Assembly (NCBI GenBank): GCA_019745075.1
Contig: JAIETR010000052.1
Coordinates: forward strand, 1-46,800
Length of the DNA stretch: 46,800 nt
DNA from: Qipengyuania sp.
GTDB taxonomy: Bacteria; Pseudomonadota; Alphaproteobacteria; Sphingomonadales; Sphingomonadaceae
Direction: 5' to 3'
Numbering within the stretch: position 1 is the first letter of the stretch; each line of letters begins with the position of its first letter. Positions 6,558-15,822 of the stretch are shown here, in pieces. Under the pieces are notes generated by a model. The model had not been told where the DNA came from, did no database searches, and saw nothing but the letters and a program-made list of their open reading frames with translations. Position numbers and translations under genes: made by a program.

Positions 6558-8593
6558 TTAGCGCACCAGTCCGGCGAGCGCGGCGAAGGCATTGCCTTCG
6601 CGCGGGGGCTGGGCGGCCGCCGAGGGGGGGCGAGCCTGTCGGGCTTGGGCGGGGCGCCACTCCCACAGGTCCGGGCGCGGGGGGCCGAACTGGCCCTCCG
6701 CCAGCGCGCGGGCCCGCTGGACGCGAAATCCGGCCTGGCCGAGCAGGCGGACGATGTTGTCGGGCGCGAGGCCGATCGAGGTGGCGAGGGCGAGGTCGAG
6801 CGGGAAGCGCCGCCGCCGGTCCCCCTTCTGTCCCTTCTCGCGCGCCTCGTGGGCGGCGCGAAAGATCTTCTCGGCGAGATCGACGCGGATCGCCTGGCTG
6901 CCGGCGTGGCGATAGCCGACGGGCAAGCGCCGCGCGTCGGGAATGACCGGGAGCATCGCGGGCTCGAGCGGGCGGCGGTCGATCCCGAGCTCGGCCAGCA
7001 GTTGCCGCGGGGCGGGCTTGAGCAGCGCGGGCGCGAAGATGTCGAGCGCGCCGAAAGTGACCCCGATCTTGCGCAGGAAGGGCCGCGCCTCCTTGGGAAG
7101 ATGCGCGATGCCGGCTTCGTCGCGGGTGGCCAGACCATGTCCGGCGATCAGCGCCAGCAGGAGCGCTCGGGCTTCCGAGCCGGCGGCGGGATCGCGCGAC
7201 GCCGTCATGAGTGTTTCGAGGGGTGCGAGACCGGTCAGCCGCGTGATCAGCCACCGACCGAGTTCATGATCGAGCCGGTGACGCGCCGGCTGAGGTAACG
7301 CATTGATCTCACGCGCCCATTCGGTGCGGGGCTTGAGCGACCCCGCCGCAAAGTGCAATTTGGCAAGCTCGCGCCCTTGCCAGCGCAGCGCGCCATGCTC
7401 CTGCGTGACGCCGTCGAGGCCCGACGCCGCCAAACCCTCCGCCCGCTCGCCGAGCAGGCGGGGGAGCGCCTTTTCGGCCGCGGCGAGCAGCATCTTGCCC
7501 TCGGCGTGGGTGGCGTTGCGGTCGACCACGAAGCGAAACCCTTCGAGATGGCCGATGGCTTCGTCCTCGACGCGCAGCACACCGTCCTCGCCGAGCGAGA
7601 TCGGCAGCAGCGCGGCATCGTTTCCAAGCGATTTCATCAGCAGCGAAGTCCTCCGGTTGACGAAACGCTCGGTCAGCCGCGCGTGGAGCGCGTCCGACAG
7701 CCGCGCCTCCACCGCGCGCGCCCGCGACGCCATCTCGTCGCGGGCGAGCACCCAGTCGGGCCGCTGGCAGATGTAGGCCCAGCTGCGAATCGCGGCGATC
7801 CGGCCTTGCAGCGTATCGATGTCGCCCGAGACATTGTCGAGTTCGGCGATCCGTGCCGCCGCGAAATCGGCGCCGATGTGGCCTCTTTGCAAATCCTCCC
7901 ACAGCCGCGCCACGAAGCGGTGGCGACGATGTAATCGACTTCCCCGGACTGGAACAGCGCGACCTGCCTGTTGCGCGTCTCGGGGCTGAGCGCGCCCATC
8001 ACCACCGCCGCCCCGCCCCGAAACCGCCGCAGCATCTCGGCGACGGCGTAGACCTGCTCGGCGCCGAAGGCGACGATTGCGCTTCTCGGCGGCAGGCGCG
8101 ACAACTTGCGGGGGCCGATATGCGCGAGCGTGGAAAAGCGCGGCCGTGAGGCTATCTCGGCTCTGGGAATCAGCGCCTTGACCAGCGGCTCGAGCGTGGC
8201 CGCGCCGAGCAGCATCGTCTCCTCGCGCCCGCGCGCATGGAGCAACCGGTCGGTGAAGATATGCCCGCGCTCGTGATCGGCGGCGAGCTGCGCCTCGTCG
8301 AGCGCGACAAACGCCCGCTCGTTGGCGCTTGTGGGCATCGCCTCGACCGTGCAGCACAGATAGCGCGCCTCTGGCGGCTCGATCCGCTCCTCGCCGGTGA
8401 TCAGCGCGACCGCCTTGTCGCCTTTGAGCGCTCTGACGCGATCATAAACCTCGCGCGCCAGCAGCCGCAACGGGAAGCCCATCGCGCCGCTCGAATGCGC
8501 GACCATGCGCTCGATCGCGAGATGCGTCTTGCCGGTGTTGGTGGGCCCGAGGACCGCCTTGATCGCGCCATCCATCGCTGGCCGAGATGGCAT
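6558..8593 (-). pseudogene. SUV3-like DEAD-box helicase with internal deletion
   Basis: The family is a superfamily-2 RNA/DNA helicase related to mitochondrial SUV3. The 5' part carries Walker A GPTNTGKTH, FPLRLLAREVYDR, TGEERI, the DEAQ box in FVALDEAQLAADHERGH, and VVMGALSPETRN, and ends with VDYIVAT. The reading then falls into another frame at about 7915-7921, where FVARLWEDLQRGHIGADF picks up the conserved C-terminal part. From memory of the family, roughly 150 residues are expected between these points, including motif V (DAIGMGLN) and motif VI (QIAGRAGRH). Neither is present in any frame. So the gene has both an internal deletion and a frameshift, and should not make an active helicase. 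The start is uncertain: ATG 8593 is used, 8575 is an alternative. Confidence 0.82.
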
Positions 8594-8791
8594 CTCGGCG
8601 CGCCCCGCACAACCACGCGGCGGGCGCAAGCCACGGCTCGCCGCCGATGGGACTCGCCTCGGCGCGATTTAAGCCGGTCTTAACTTTAATCGGGCAGGGA
8701 AATCGGGCACCAGGCCCTTGGACGGGTCGGACCGCGCCAAGCACTGGCCTCGAGGCTCTTCGGGGTGCGCGGCCGGGATGGAGGGGCGCAG
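8594..8791. other. Divergent promoter region, helicase / M23 peptidase
   Basis: About 200 bp between oppositely oriented genes. An AT-richer patch TTTAAGCCGGTCTTAACTTT near 8670-8688 is the only part that looks promoter-like; no confident -35/-10 pair. Confidence 0.35.
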
Positions 8792-10345
8792 ATGTTCAGA
8801 AGCCGCGATGAAGCGATTGCGCTGCCGGCTTTCGGCAGAGCCGCGCCCGCGGCTTCGCTAACCGCGAACCTCGCCGTGCCCGCGACGCTGGTGGAGCGCC
8901 TCGCCGAGTTCGACTGGAATCCCGACCTCGCCAATGGCATCGGCAGCCGCCGCTGGTTCCGCGGTCTCGCGACCATGATCGGCCTCGGCGCCGCCGCCAT
9001 CGCCTTCTGGCCCGGTATCGCGCCGGTCTCGGCGGCGCCGTCGGTGCGGCTCGACGGCCCCGGCCGCGACGAGTTGCGCAGCCAGATGATCGCGCCGCTC
9101 GCGCTGGGCGCCGACAGCGGCCGCCACATGGCCGCCACCGCGGCGGTTCGTCCCCTGAGGGCCGCGCCCGAGCGGCCCGAGCTGACTTTGCTTGCGACTC
9201 TCGCGCCCGGTGACGGTCTTCCCGGCATGCTACGCCGCGCCGGGGTCGGCGGCGGCGATGCGAGCCGCGCGCTGGCGCTGATCGGCGGCGCGATCGACCC
9301 CGCGCGGATCGCGCCCGGCACGCAGGTCGATATCACGCTGGGGCGCCGCGGCGCGCCGGGCGAGCCGCGCGCGCTGAAATCGCTGAGCTTCCGCGCCCGC
9401 TTCGATCTTGCTCTGGCCGTCGGGCGCGGCGGCGATGCCGGCCCGCTGGCGCTGACGCGCACCGCGATCCGCATCGACGAGACCCCGCTCCGGATTCGCG
9501 GCACGGTCGGCCCCAGCCTCTACCGCTCGGCGCGCGCGGCCGGGGCGCCCGCCAGCGCGGTGCAGGCCTATCTGCGCGCGCTCGGCCAGCAGATCGATCT
9601 CGAGGAGGGCCTGCTGCCGACCGATAGCTTCGATATCATCGTCCAGCATCGCCGCGCCGCCACCGGCGAGCGCCAGGCCGGCGAGCTGCTCTACGCGGGG
9701 ATCGACCGCGACGAACGCCCGCGCGTCCAGCTGATGCGCTGGGGCCGGGAATTCTACGAGGCCAGCGGCGTCGGCGAGCAGAAAAACGGCTTGGTCGCGC
9801 CGGTGCCGGGCCGGCTCACCTCGCATTTCGGCCAGCGCCGGCACCCGATCCTGGGCTATGTGCGGATGCACGCCGGGCTCGATTTCAAGGCCGGCCAGGG
9901 CACGCCGATCGTGGCCGTGACCGATGGCCGGGTCAGCAGCGCGGGCCGGATGGGCGGCTGCGGCAATGCGGTGCGGATCGACCACGGCGGCGCGCTCCAG
10001 ACGCGCTATTGCCACATGAGCCGGATCGCGGCGCGCGGCGGGCAATATGTGCGGCGCGGGCAGGTGATCGGCTATGTCGGCTCGACCGGGCTCTCGACCG
10101 GGCCGCATCTCCATTACGAGATGTATCGCGGCGGCCGGCCGGTGAACCCGGCACAAGTGGCCTTCGTCACCCGCGCCCAGCTGTCGGGCAGCGAGCTCAG
10201 ACGCTTTCGCGAATCGCTGAGCGTTCTCAAGGATGTGACGCCCGGCGCCGCGCTCGGCAATCTCGCCCCGACCGCCGCCGAGAAGGCGCGGGAGCCGGCC
10301 CGGCGCGAGATCGACCGGATCGAACAGGCAAGGGCCATCGGCTGA
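8792..10345 (+). CDS. M23 family metallopeptidase, membrane-anchored
   Basis: Peptidoglycan endopeptidase of the LytM/M23 type. From the chosen ATG at 8792 (GGAGGGG six bases upstream) it is 517 aa. An N-terminal cytoplasmic segment of about 55 residues is followed by one membrane helix (GLATMIGLGAAAIAFWPGIA), then a long periplasmic region with a LysM-like or OapA-like stretch (LLATLAPGDGLPGMLRRAGV). The M23 domain starts at GRLTSHFGQRRHPILGY. Zinc ligands are visible in MHAGLDF (His360, Asp364) and GPHLHYE (His439, His441). All catalytic residues are present, so it should be an active hydrolase rather than an EnvC-type activator. It stands alone before hemB. Confidence 0.91.
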   Translation: MFRSRDEAIALPAFGRAAPAASLTANLAVPATLVERLAEFDWNPDLANGIGSRRWFRGLATMIGLGAAAIAFWPGIAPVSAAPSVRLDGPGRDELRSQMIAPLALGADSGRHMAATAAVRPLRAAPERPELTLLATLAPGDGLPGMLRRAGVGGGDASRALALIGGAIDPARIAPGTQVDITLGRRGAPGEPRALKSLSFRARFDLALAVGRGGDAGPLALTRTAIRIDETPLRIRGTVGPSLYRSARAAGAPASAVQAYLRALGQQIDLEEGLLPTDSFDIIVQHRRAATGERQAGELLYAGIDRDERPRVQLMRWGREFYEASGVGEQKNGLVAPVPGRLTSHFGQRRHPILGYVRMHAGLDFKAGQGTPIVAVTDGRVSSAGRMGGCGNAVRIDHGGALQTRYCHMSRIAARGGQYVRRGQVIGYVGSTGLSTGPHLHYEMYRGGRPVNPAQVAFVTRAQLSGSELRRFRESLSVLKDVTPGAALGNLAPTAAEKAREPARREIDRIEQARAIG

Positions 10346-10391
10346 CAGCCTGCGTTGCGCGCGGGATGCGTTTGCGGCATCACGCGCGCCG

Positions 10392-11384
10392 ATGAGCCAA
10401 TACCCCAACCTCCGGATGCGCCGCACCCGCGCCTCGGCCTGGAGCCGCGCGCTGCACCGAGAAACGGTGCTGACGCCCGCGGATTTGATCTGGCCGCTGT
10501 TCGTCACCGAGGGGAGCGGGGTCGAGGAGCCGGTCAAAAGCCTGCCGGGCGTATCTCGCTGGTCGGTCGACGGCATCGCTAGTCGCGCGAAAGAGGCCGT
10601 GGCGCTCGGCATCCCTTGCGTCGCCCTGTTTCCCAACACGCCGGCGGATCGCCGCAGCGACGACGGGGCGGAGGCCTACAATCCGGACAACCTCATGTGC
10701 CGCGCAATCAAGGCGGTGCGCGACGCCTGCGGCGGCGACATCGGCGTACTCACCGACGTCGCGCTCGATCCCTACACCAGCCACGGTCAGGACGGGCTGG
10801 TGGACGAGAGTGGCTATGTCGCCAACGACGAGACCGTCGCGGTGTTGGTCGAACAGGCGCTCAACCAGGCGGCGGCGGGGGCCGACATTGTCGCGCCGAG
10901 CGACATGATGGATGGGCGCGTGCGCGCGATCCGCATGGCGCTCGAGATGAACGGCCATCCCAATGTCCAGATCATGGCCTACGCCGCCAAATACGCTTCC
11001 GCCTTCTACGGTCCCTTCCGCGATGCGGTGGGCAGCGGCGGGCTGCTCAAGGGCGACAAGAAAAGCTACCAGCTGGACCCCGCCAATGCCGAGGAGGCGC
11101 TGCGCGAGGTGGCGCTCGATATCGCCGAGGGGGCCGACAGCGTGATGGTCAAGCCCGGCCTGCCCTATCTCGACATCGTGCGGCGGGTGAGGGAACGCTT
11201 CGAGGTGCCGGTGTTCGCCTATCAGGTGAGCGGCGAATATGCGTTGATCGAGGCCGGTGTGGCGACCGGGGTGGCGGATCGAGACGCGCTGGTGATGGAG
11301 ACGCTCACCGCCTTCAAGCGCGCTGGCTGCACCGGGGTGCTCACCTATCACGCGCCGCTCGCCGCGCGGCTTATCGATGGCTGA
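10392..11384 (+). CDS. hemB: Delta-aminolevulinic acid dehydratase (porphobilinogen synthase)
   Basis: Condenses two 5-aminolevulinates to porphobilinogen in tetrapyrrole synthesis. At 330 aa it has the usual length. Schiff-base lysines are seen in MAYAAKYASAFYGPFR (Lys200) and MVKPGLPYLD (Lys254). The metal region reads DVALDPYTSHGQDG, the aspartate-rich Mg-dependent type rather than the cysteine-rich zinc type, as expected for alphaproteobacteria. It is the first gene of a plus-strand operon; its last 8 bases overlap the following acetyltransferase gene. Confidence 0.97.
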   Translation: MSQYPNLRMRRTRASAWSRALHRETVLTPADLIWPLFVTEGSGVEEPVKSLPGVSRWSVDGIASRAKEAVALGIPCVALFPNTPADRRSDDGAEAYNPDNLMCRAIKAVRDACGGDIGVLTDVALDPYTSHGQDGLVDESGYVANDETVAVLVEQALNQAAAGADIVAPSDMMDGRVRAIRMALEMNGHPNVQIMAYAAKYASAFYGPFRDAVGSGGLLKGDKKSYQLDPANAEEALREVALDIAEGADSVMVKPGLPYLDIVRRVRERFEVPVFAYQVSGEYALIEAGVATGVADRDALVMETLTAFKRAGCTGVLTYHAPLAARLIDG

Positions 11385-11937
11385 TTTCCAACTCGAGACG
11401 GCGCGGCTGATTCTGCGCGACTGGCGCGAGCAGGACTGGCCCGAGTTTTTCCGCGTCACCAATACGCCCGCGGTCATGCGCTGGCTCGGCGGTGTGCTCG
11501 ATGCCGACGGCATGGCGAGCCAGCGCGGCCGGGTCGAGGCGTGCCATGCCGCCAACGGGCATTGTTTCTGGGCGGTCGAGCGTAAGAGCGACGGCGCGTT
11601 GCTCGGTTTCTGCGGACTGAAGCGCGCCGATGCGCCCGGCTCGACCGTGACCGGTGCGATGGAGATCGGCTGGCGCCTGCGCGAGGACGCCTGGGGGCGG
11701 GGTTACGCCAAAGAAGCGGCCATCGCCTCGCTCGACGCCGCCTTCGACCGCTTCGGCGCCGAGGAAGTCGTGGCGCTGACCGTGATCGAAAACAGCGGGA
11801 GCTGGGGGCTGATGGAACGTTTGGGAATGCGGCGGCGCGAGGAACTGGACTACGACGACGACCGCTACGAGTCGCCGTGGCGGCGCTCGATCGTCTATTC
11901 CATCGACCGCGCGGCATGGCCCGACCGCAATGGCTGA
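11377..11937 (+). CDS. GNAT family N-acetyltransferase (copy 1)
   Basis: 186-aa RimJ/RimL-like GNAT protein. Typical opening LETARLILRDWREQDWPEFF, a central MEIGWRLREDAWGRGYAKEA that contains the acetyl-CoA-binding loop, and NSGSWGLMERLGMRRREEL near the end. The substrate is unknown (protein N-termini or small amines in this family). The start overlaps hemB by 8 bp (ATGGCTGA). The next gene is a related copy, joined by an identical overlap. Confidence 0.9.
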   Translation: MADFQLETARLILRDWREQDWPEFFRVTNTPAVMRWLGGVLDADGMASQRGRVEACHAANGHCFWAVERKSDGALLGFCGLKRADAPGSTVTGAMEIGWRLREDAWGRGYAKEAAIASLDAAFDRFGAEEVVALTVIENSGSWGLMERLGMRRREELDYDDDRYESPWRRSIVYSIDRAAWPDRNG

Positions 11938-12499
11938 CATCGTCGCCGAGACCGAGCGGCTGATCCTGCGCACCATCGAGGACGGCGATGCCGCGCTCCA
12001 GGACCGCCTGCTCAACACGCCCACGGTCATGGCGCGGCTCGGCGGGGTGAAGGAGCTGCACGAAATCGAGGCCAAACACGCCAAGTCGCGTGCTAGCTAC
12101 GCGCTGGAAGGCTTTTCCTTCCTGATGATGATCGAGAAGGCGACCGGCGAGCTTGTCGGCCACTGCGGCATCAAGCGCGTCGATAACCCGCTGGCGAGGA
12201 ATCAGGGCGATCACGAGGTCGGCTGGCTGGTGCGCGAGGATCGCTGGCGGCGCGGCTATGCCGAGGAAGCGATGCGCGCGGTGCTCGACTGGGCCTTCGG
12301 CCGCGTGGGGGCTCCGCATGTCGTGGCGCTGACCAGCCACGCCAACACCGCGAGCTGGACCCTGATGCAGAAACTGGGGATGCGGCGCCGGCGGGATCTC
12401 GATTTCGACGACCCGGCCTACCCGCCCGAGGACCGCACCACGATCCTCTACAGTCTCGACGCCGCGGGATGGAACGGCACCCGGAAACCGGGGGCGTGA
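11930..12499 (+). CDS. GNAT family N-acetyltransferase (copy 2)
   Basis: 189-aa paralogue of the preceding gene with the same order of motifs: AETERLILRTIEDGDAAL, VGWLVREDRWRRGYAEEAMR and NTASWTLMQKLGMRRRRDL. The two probably arose by tandem duplication and have diverged considerably. It overlaps copy 1 by 8 bp and the downstream MFS/spermidine synthase start by a few bases. Substrate unknown. Confidence 0.9.
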   Translation: MADIVAETERLILRTIEDGDAALQDRLLNTPTVMARLGGVKELHEIEAKHAKSRASYALEGFSFLMMIEKATGELVGHCGIKRVDNPLARNQGDHEVGWLVREDRWRRGYAEEAMRAVLDWAFGRVGAPHVVALTSHANTASWTLMQKLGMRRRRDLDFDDPAYPPEDRTTILYSLDAAGWNGTRKPGA

Positions 12500-14706
12500 C
12501 CAGGCCGCGCCGCGCGCTGTTCATGGCCACCATCCTCACCGGCAGCTTCCTGCTCTTCATGGTGCAGCCGCTGGTCGCGCGCATGGCCTTGCCCCGGCTC
12601 GGCGGCGCGCCGGCGGTGTGGAACAGCGCGATGCTGGTCTATCAGGCGCTTTTGCTCGGAGGATACGCCTATGCGCATGTCCTGGGGCGGCTGCCGCTGC
12701 GGCGCCAGGCGATTGTCCACCTCGCGCTGCTTGTGCTCGCGGGGCTGACGCTGCCGATCGCGCTGACGGACCTGCCGCCGCCGCGCGCGGGGTGGGAACC
12801 GGTGTGGGCGCCACTGCTCTTCCTGGCCACGATCGGCCCGGTGTTTTTCGTGGTCTCGGCGCAGGCTCCGCTGATCCAGCGCTGGTATGCCGCCGAGCCG
12901 GCGGCCGGCGATCCCTATTGGCTCTACGCCGCCTCCAACCTCGGCAGCTTCGCGGGACTGATCGCCTATCCGCTGCTGCTGGAGCCCACGCTGCGCTCGC
13001 ACGCGCAGTCGGCGCTGTGGAGCGCGGGCTATGCGCTGCTCTTCGGGCTGGTGGCGCTGGCGGCCGCGGCGCGCTGGCATGCCCCGGAAACCCGGCTCGA
13101 GACGCAGGTCGTAACGCCAGCCGAGCCGTTCGGCTGGCGGCGCATCGGATTGTGGCTGGCGCTCGCAGCGGTCCCCTCGGGGCTGATGCTATCGACGACG
13201 ACGCATCTGACCGCCGATATCGTCGCCATGCCGCTGCTGTGGGTGATCCCGCTCGGCCTCTATCTCCTCAGCTTCGTGTTCGCCTTCAACCGGCGCAGCC
13301 GCGTCGGCCAGGTGTGCGCGCGGATCGCGCCGCTGGTGTTGTTCCTCGCCGGAGGGATGGCGATGGTGAGCCGCGGGGCGGACATCGTCGCCAACGCGCT
13401 CGCCGCGCTGATCATGTTGCTGGTGGTGGCGGTGGCGCTCCACCGGCGGCTCTACGCCGACCGGCCCGAGCCGGCGCGGCTGACTCTGTTCTACCTGATC
13501 ATGAGCGCGGGCGGAGCGCTCGGCGGGCTGTTCACAGCGCTGATCGCGCCCATCGCCTTCGACTGGGTGTGGGAGCATCCGCTGCTGGTGCTCGCCGCCG
13601 CCGCGCTGCTGCCGGGGGCGCCGTGCTTCGATTGGCGGGCGCGGCTCGGCGTCTCGCCGGCCTTTGCCCGCTCGGCGGTCCTGGCGGTGCTGCTGGTCGT
13701 CGTCGCTCTCTCGGGGCTGCTCTACGAGGCGATGCTGGACGAGAGCGCCACCCTCGTGCTCGCGCTGGTCGTGGGCATTTCCTTGCTGGCGATGCTGCTC
13801 CTGGGCCACCGGCTGGCGCTGGTCGCGGCGCTGCTCGCGCTGATGCTCGGGCGCGGCGGCTACGATACCGTCGATTCCTCGTGGGACGGCGCGCGCCAGC
13901 GCAGCTTCTTCGGTATCTACGCGGTGCGCGAGAACGAGCTCGGGGGTTTGCGCGGCCTGACCCACGGCACCACGCTCCACGGGCTCCAATTCACCGATCA
14001 GGCGCGCGAGCGGGATCCGACCAGCTATTATTCGCGCAGCTCGGGCGCGGGGCTGGCCCTGACTGGGGCGGCGCAGATCGTCGGACCCGGTGCGCGGCTC
14101 GGCGTCGTCGGGCTCGGTGTGGGGACGCTGGCGTGCTATCGCCAGGGCGATCAGACGCTCGAATTTTTCGAGATCGATCCGGTGGTGGCGACTTATTCGC
14201 GGCAAGGACGGTTTACTTTCCTCGACCGCTGCGCCCCCGCCGCGCGCATCCGCTTCGGCGACGCTCGGCTCGAACTGGCGAAGGCGCCGGCCGGATCGTT
14301 CGATGTCCTGGTGATCGACGCCTTCAGCTCGGATTCGATTCCCGTCCATCTGATGACGCGCGAGGCATTCGCGATCTATCGCCGCGCGCTCGGCCCGCGC
14401 GGGCTGCTGCTGGTGCATATCTCGAACCGCTACATCGATCTGCGGCCGATGGTCGCCGGGCTGGCGGCGGCGAGCGGGATGGAGGCGCGCATCCGGAGCG
14501 ATCTGGACCCGCGAGGGCGCGGCGTCTCGCCCTCGATATGGACCGCGCTCGCCGCCGAACCGGCGACGCTCCGGCGGCTCGAGGAGGCGAGCGGGCCGCG
14601 AGCCTGGCAGCCGCTGCCGCCCCCGCCGGACCGGGTCTGGAGCGACGATTTCGCCTCGATCCTGCCTTTTCTCCGCTGGGAGAAAGTGCTTGGTCGCGGG
14701 TTATGA
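12496..14706 (+). CDS. Fused MFS-like membrane / spermidine synthase protein
   Basis: The N-terminal two thirds hold many hydrophobic helices (for example ATILTGSFLLFMVQPLVARM and VPSGLMLSTTTHLTADIVAM). The last third is a Rossmann spermidine-synthase-like domain: GVVGLGVGTLACY, FFEIDPVVATYSRQGRFTFL, IRFGDARLEL, FDVLVIDAFSSDSIPVHLMT. The family is widespread and annotated as fused MFS/spermidine synthase; real polyamine synthesis is not established for it. I prefer the GTG at 12496, which gives a GTGA overlap with the upstream stop (736 aa). An ATG at 12469 would give 745 aa. Its stop overlaps the next start as ATGA. Confidence 0.87.
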   Translation: MTRPRRALFMATILTGSFLLFMVQPLVARMALPRLGGAPAVWNSAMLVYQALLLGGYAYAHVLGRLPLRRQAIVHLALLVLAGLTLPIALTDLPPPRAGWEPVWAPLLFLATIGPVFFVVSAQAPLIQRWYAAEPAAGDPYWLYAASNLGSFAGLIAYPLLLEPTLRSHAQSALWSAGYALLFGLVALAAAARWHAPETRLETQVVTPAEPFGWRRIGLWLALAAVPSGLMLSTTTHLTADIVAMPLLWVIPLGLYLLSFVFAFNRRSRVGQVCARIAPLVLFLAGGMAMVSRGADIVANALAALIMLLVVAVALHRRLYADRPEPARLTLFYLIMSAGGALGGLFTALIAPIAFDWVWEHPLLVLAAAALLPGAPCFDWRARLGVSPAFARSAVLAVLLVVVALSGLLYEAMLDESATLVLALVVGISLLAMLLLGHRLALVAALLALMLGRGGYDTVDSSWDGARQRSFFGIYAVRENELGGLRGLTHGTTLHGLQFTDQARERDPTSYYSRSSGAGLALTGAAQIVGPGARLGVVGLGVGTLACYRQGDQTLEFFEIDPVVATYSRQGRFTFLDRCAPAARIRFGDARLELAKAPAGSFDVLVIDAFSSDSIPVHLMTREAFAIYRRALGPRGLLLVHISNRYIDLRPMVAGLAAASGMEARIRSDLDPRGRGVSPSIWTALAAEPATLRRLEEASGPRAWQPLPPPPDRVWSDDFASILPFLRWEKVLGRGL

Positions 14707-15281
14707 GCAGCTCCCGTCCACCGGATCGCCCGGGCGTCCGGATCGTCGCCATCCACGGCAAGGCCCCGCGCATCCACGACCGCGCCTTCGTCGCACCCGG
14801 TTGCGTGCTCGTCGGCGATATCGAGATCGGGGCGGACAGCTCGGTGTGGTACAATTGCGTGCTGCGCGCCGACGTCAGCCGGATCGTGATCGGCGAGAGG
14901 ACGAATGTGCAGGATGGCAGCGTGCTCCACTGCGATCCGCCGCGCCCGGGCGATCCCGAGGGCAGCCCGCTGATCGTCGGCGACGATGTGCTGATCGGTC
15001 ACATGGCGATGATTCACGGATGTACCATCCACGATCGCGGCTTCGTCGGCCTCGGTGCGATCGCCATGAACAAGGCGGTGATCGGCAGCGACGCGATGCT
15101 GGCGGCGGGCGCGATGCTGACCGAGGGCAAGACGATGGGTCCGCGCGAGCTGTGGGGCGGCCGCCCGGCGCGGCTGATGCGCGCGCTCGACGATGCGGCC
15201 ATCATAGGCATGCGGCTTGGCGTCATGCATTACGCGCAGAACGCGAAGGACCATGCGGCAGCGATCGCGCAAGCGGGCTGA
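14703..15281 (+). CDS. Gamma carbonic anhydrase family protein
   Basis: 192-aa left-handed beta-helix protein. Hexapeptide repeats run from AFVAPGCVLVGDIEIGADSSVWYNCVLRAD to IGERTNVQDGSVLH and LIGHMAMIHGCTIHDRGFVGLGAIAM. The three zinc-type histidines of gamma carbonic anhydrases are recognisable in VLH, IGHMAMIHG. Family members include CaiE/PaaY-like proteins and complex I-associated subunits, so carbonic anhydrase activity itself is not certain. It is translationally coupled to the gene upstream (ATGA) and is the last gene of the hemB operon. Confidence 0.92.
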   Translation: MSSSRPPDRPGVRIVAIHGKAPRIHDRAFVAPGCVLVGDIEIGADSSVWYNCVLRADVSRIVIGERTNVQDGSVLHCDPPRPGDPEGSPLIVGDDVLIGHMAMIHGCTIHDRGFVGLGAIAMNKAVIGSDAMLAAGAMLTEGKTMGPRELWGGRPARLMRALDDAAIIGMRLGVMHYAQNAKDHAAAIAQAG

Positions 15282-15408
15282 TCGGTCGCAGCGCGCGCCT
15301 TGGAGTCCGATCCCAGGCGACCGCGAAAACCACCTGGAGCGGGCCTCGCGGTCCCTCCGCGTGGCCCACTACCGCTGCGAGGCGGAGCGGAGGCCCCGTT
15401 GAATTCGG
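15282..15408. other. Convergent intergenic region with imperfect inverted repeat
   Basis: 127 bp between converging genes. GCCTCGCGGT near 15344-15353 is echoed, imperfectly and inverted, as ACCGCTGCGAGGC near 15371-15383. It may act as a bidirectional terminator; no T run is seen. Confidence 0.35.
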
Positions 15409-15822
15409 CTAGCGCTTGAGCGCCGCGACGCATCCGGCGCGATCGACCTCCTGGCCGTCGCTGGGGCGGCGCGCCTCGACATGGGTGGCGGCGGGCGGGC
15501 CGCCAGGGCGCAGCGGATAGAGGAAGACGTCGAGCACGCAGGCGGTCCCCGCGAACTGGAGCTTGAGCGCATCGCCCTCGGGCACGGTCAGCCGCGCCGG
15601 GCCGAAGATCTCAGCCAAACGCCGCGGATCGGCGCCGATCACGCTTTCGAGCCCCGGCAGGCGCATGATCGTGGGGGCGATGAAGCTTCGGCTCGAGGGG
15701 GCGACGACAGGACCCGCCGCCTGCGGAGCCGGTGGGACGGTCGCGACCGGGCGCGGGAGTGGAACCGCGCTGGCGCAGCCCGTCACCAGCATGGCGGCCA
15801 CGAGGGCGAGCGCCTTAGGCAT
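15409..15822 (-). CDS. Putative lipoprotein
   Basis: 137 aa from the ATG at 15822, which overlaps the stop of the EI24 gene by 8 bp. Signal peptide MPKALALVAAMLVTGC ends in a lipobox. A proline/alanine-rich linker is followed by a compact domain with IMRLPGLESVIGADPRRLAEIFGPARLTVPEGDA and two cysteines (TACVLDVFLYPL, GCVAAL). I do not recognise a named family. Co-translation with the EI24 membrane protein suggests an envelope role. Confidence 0.85.
   Translation of the reverse strand: MPKALALVAAMLVTGCASAVPLPRPVATVPPAPQAAGPVVAPSSRSFIAPTIMRLPGLESVIGADPRRLAEIFGPARLTVPEGDALKLQFAGTACVLDVFLYPLRPGGPPAATHVEARRPSDGQEVDRAGCVAALKR

Noticed and set aside
6558-8593. Helicase as two separate working genes
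   Set aside because: The second part has no plausible start at its homologous beginning, and motifs V and VI are missing.
12618-15281. Continuous 887-codon frame ending in the carbonic anhydrase
   Set aside because: Only the last 192 codons are real; the rest is an off-frame reading of the MFS/spermidine synthase gene.
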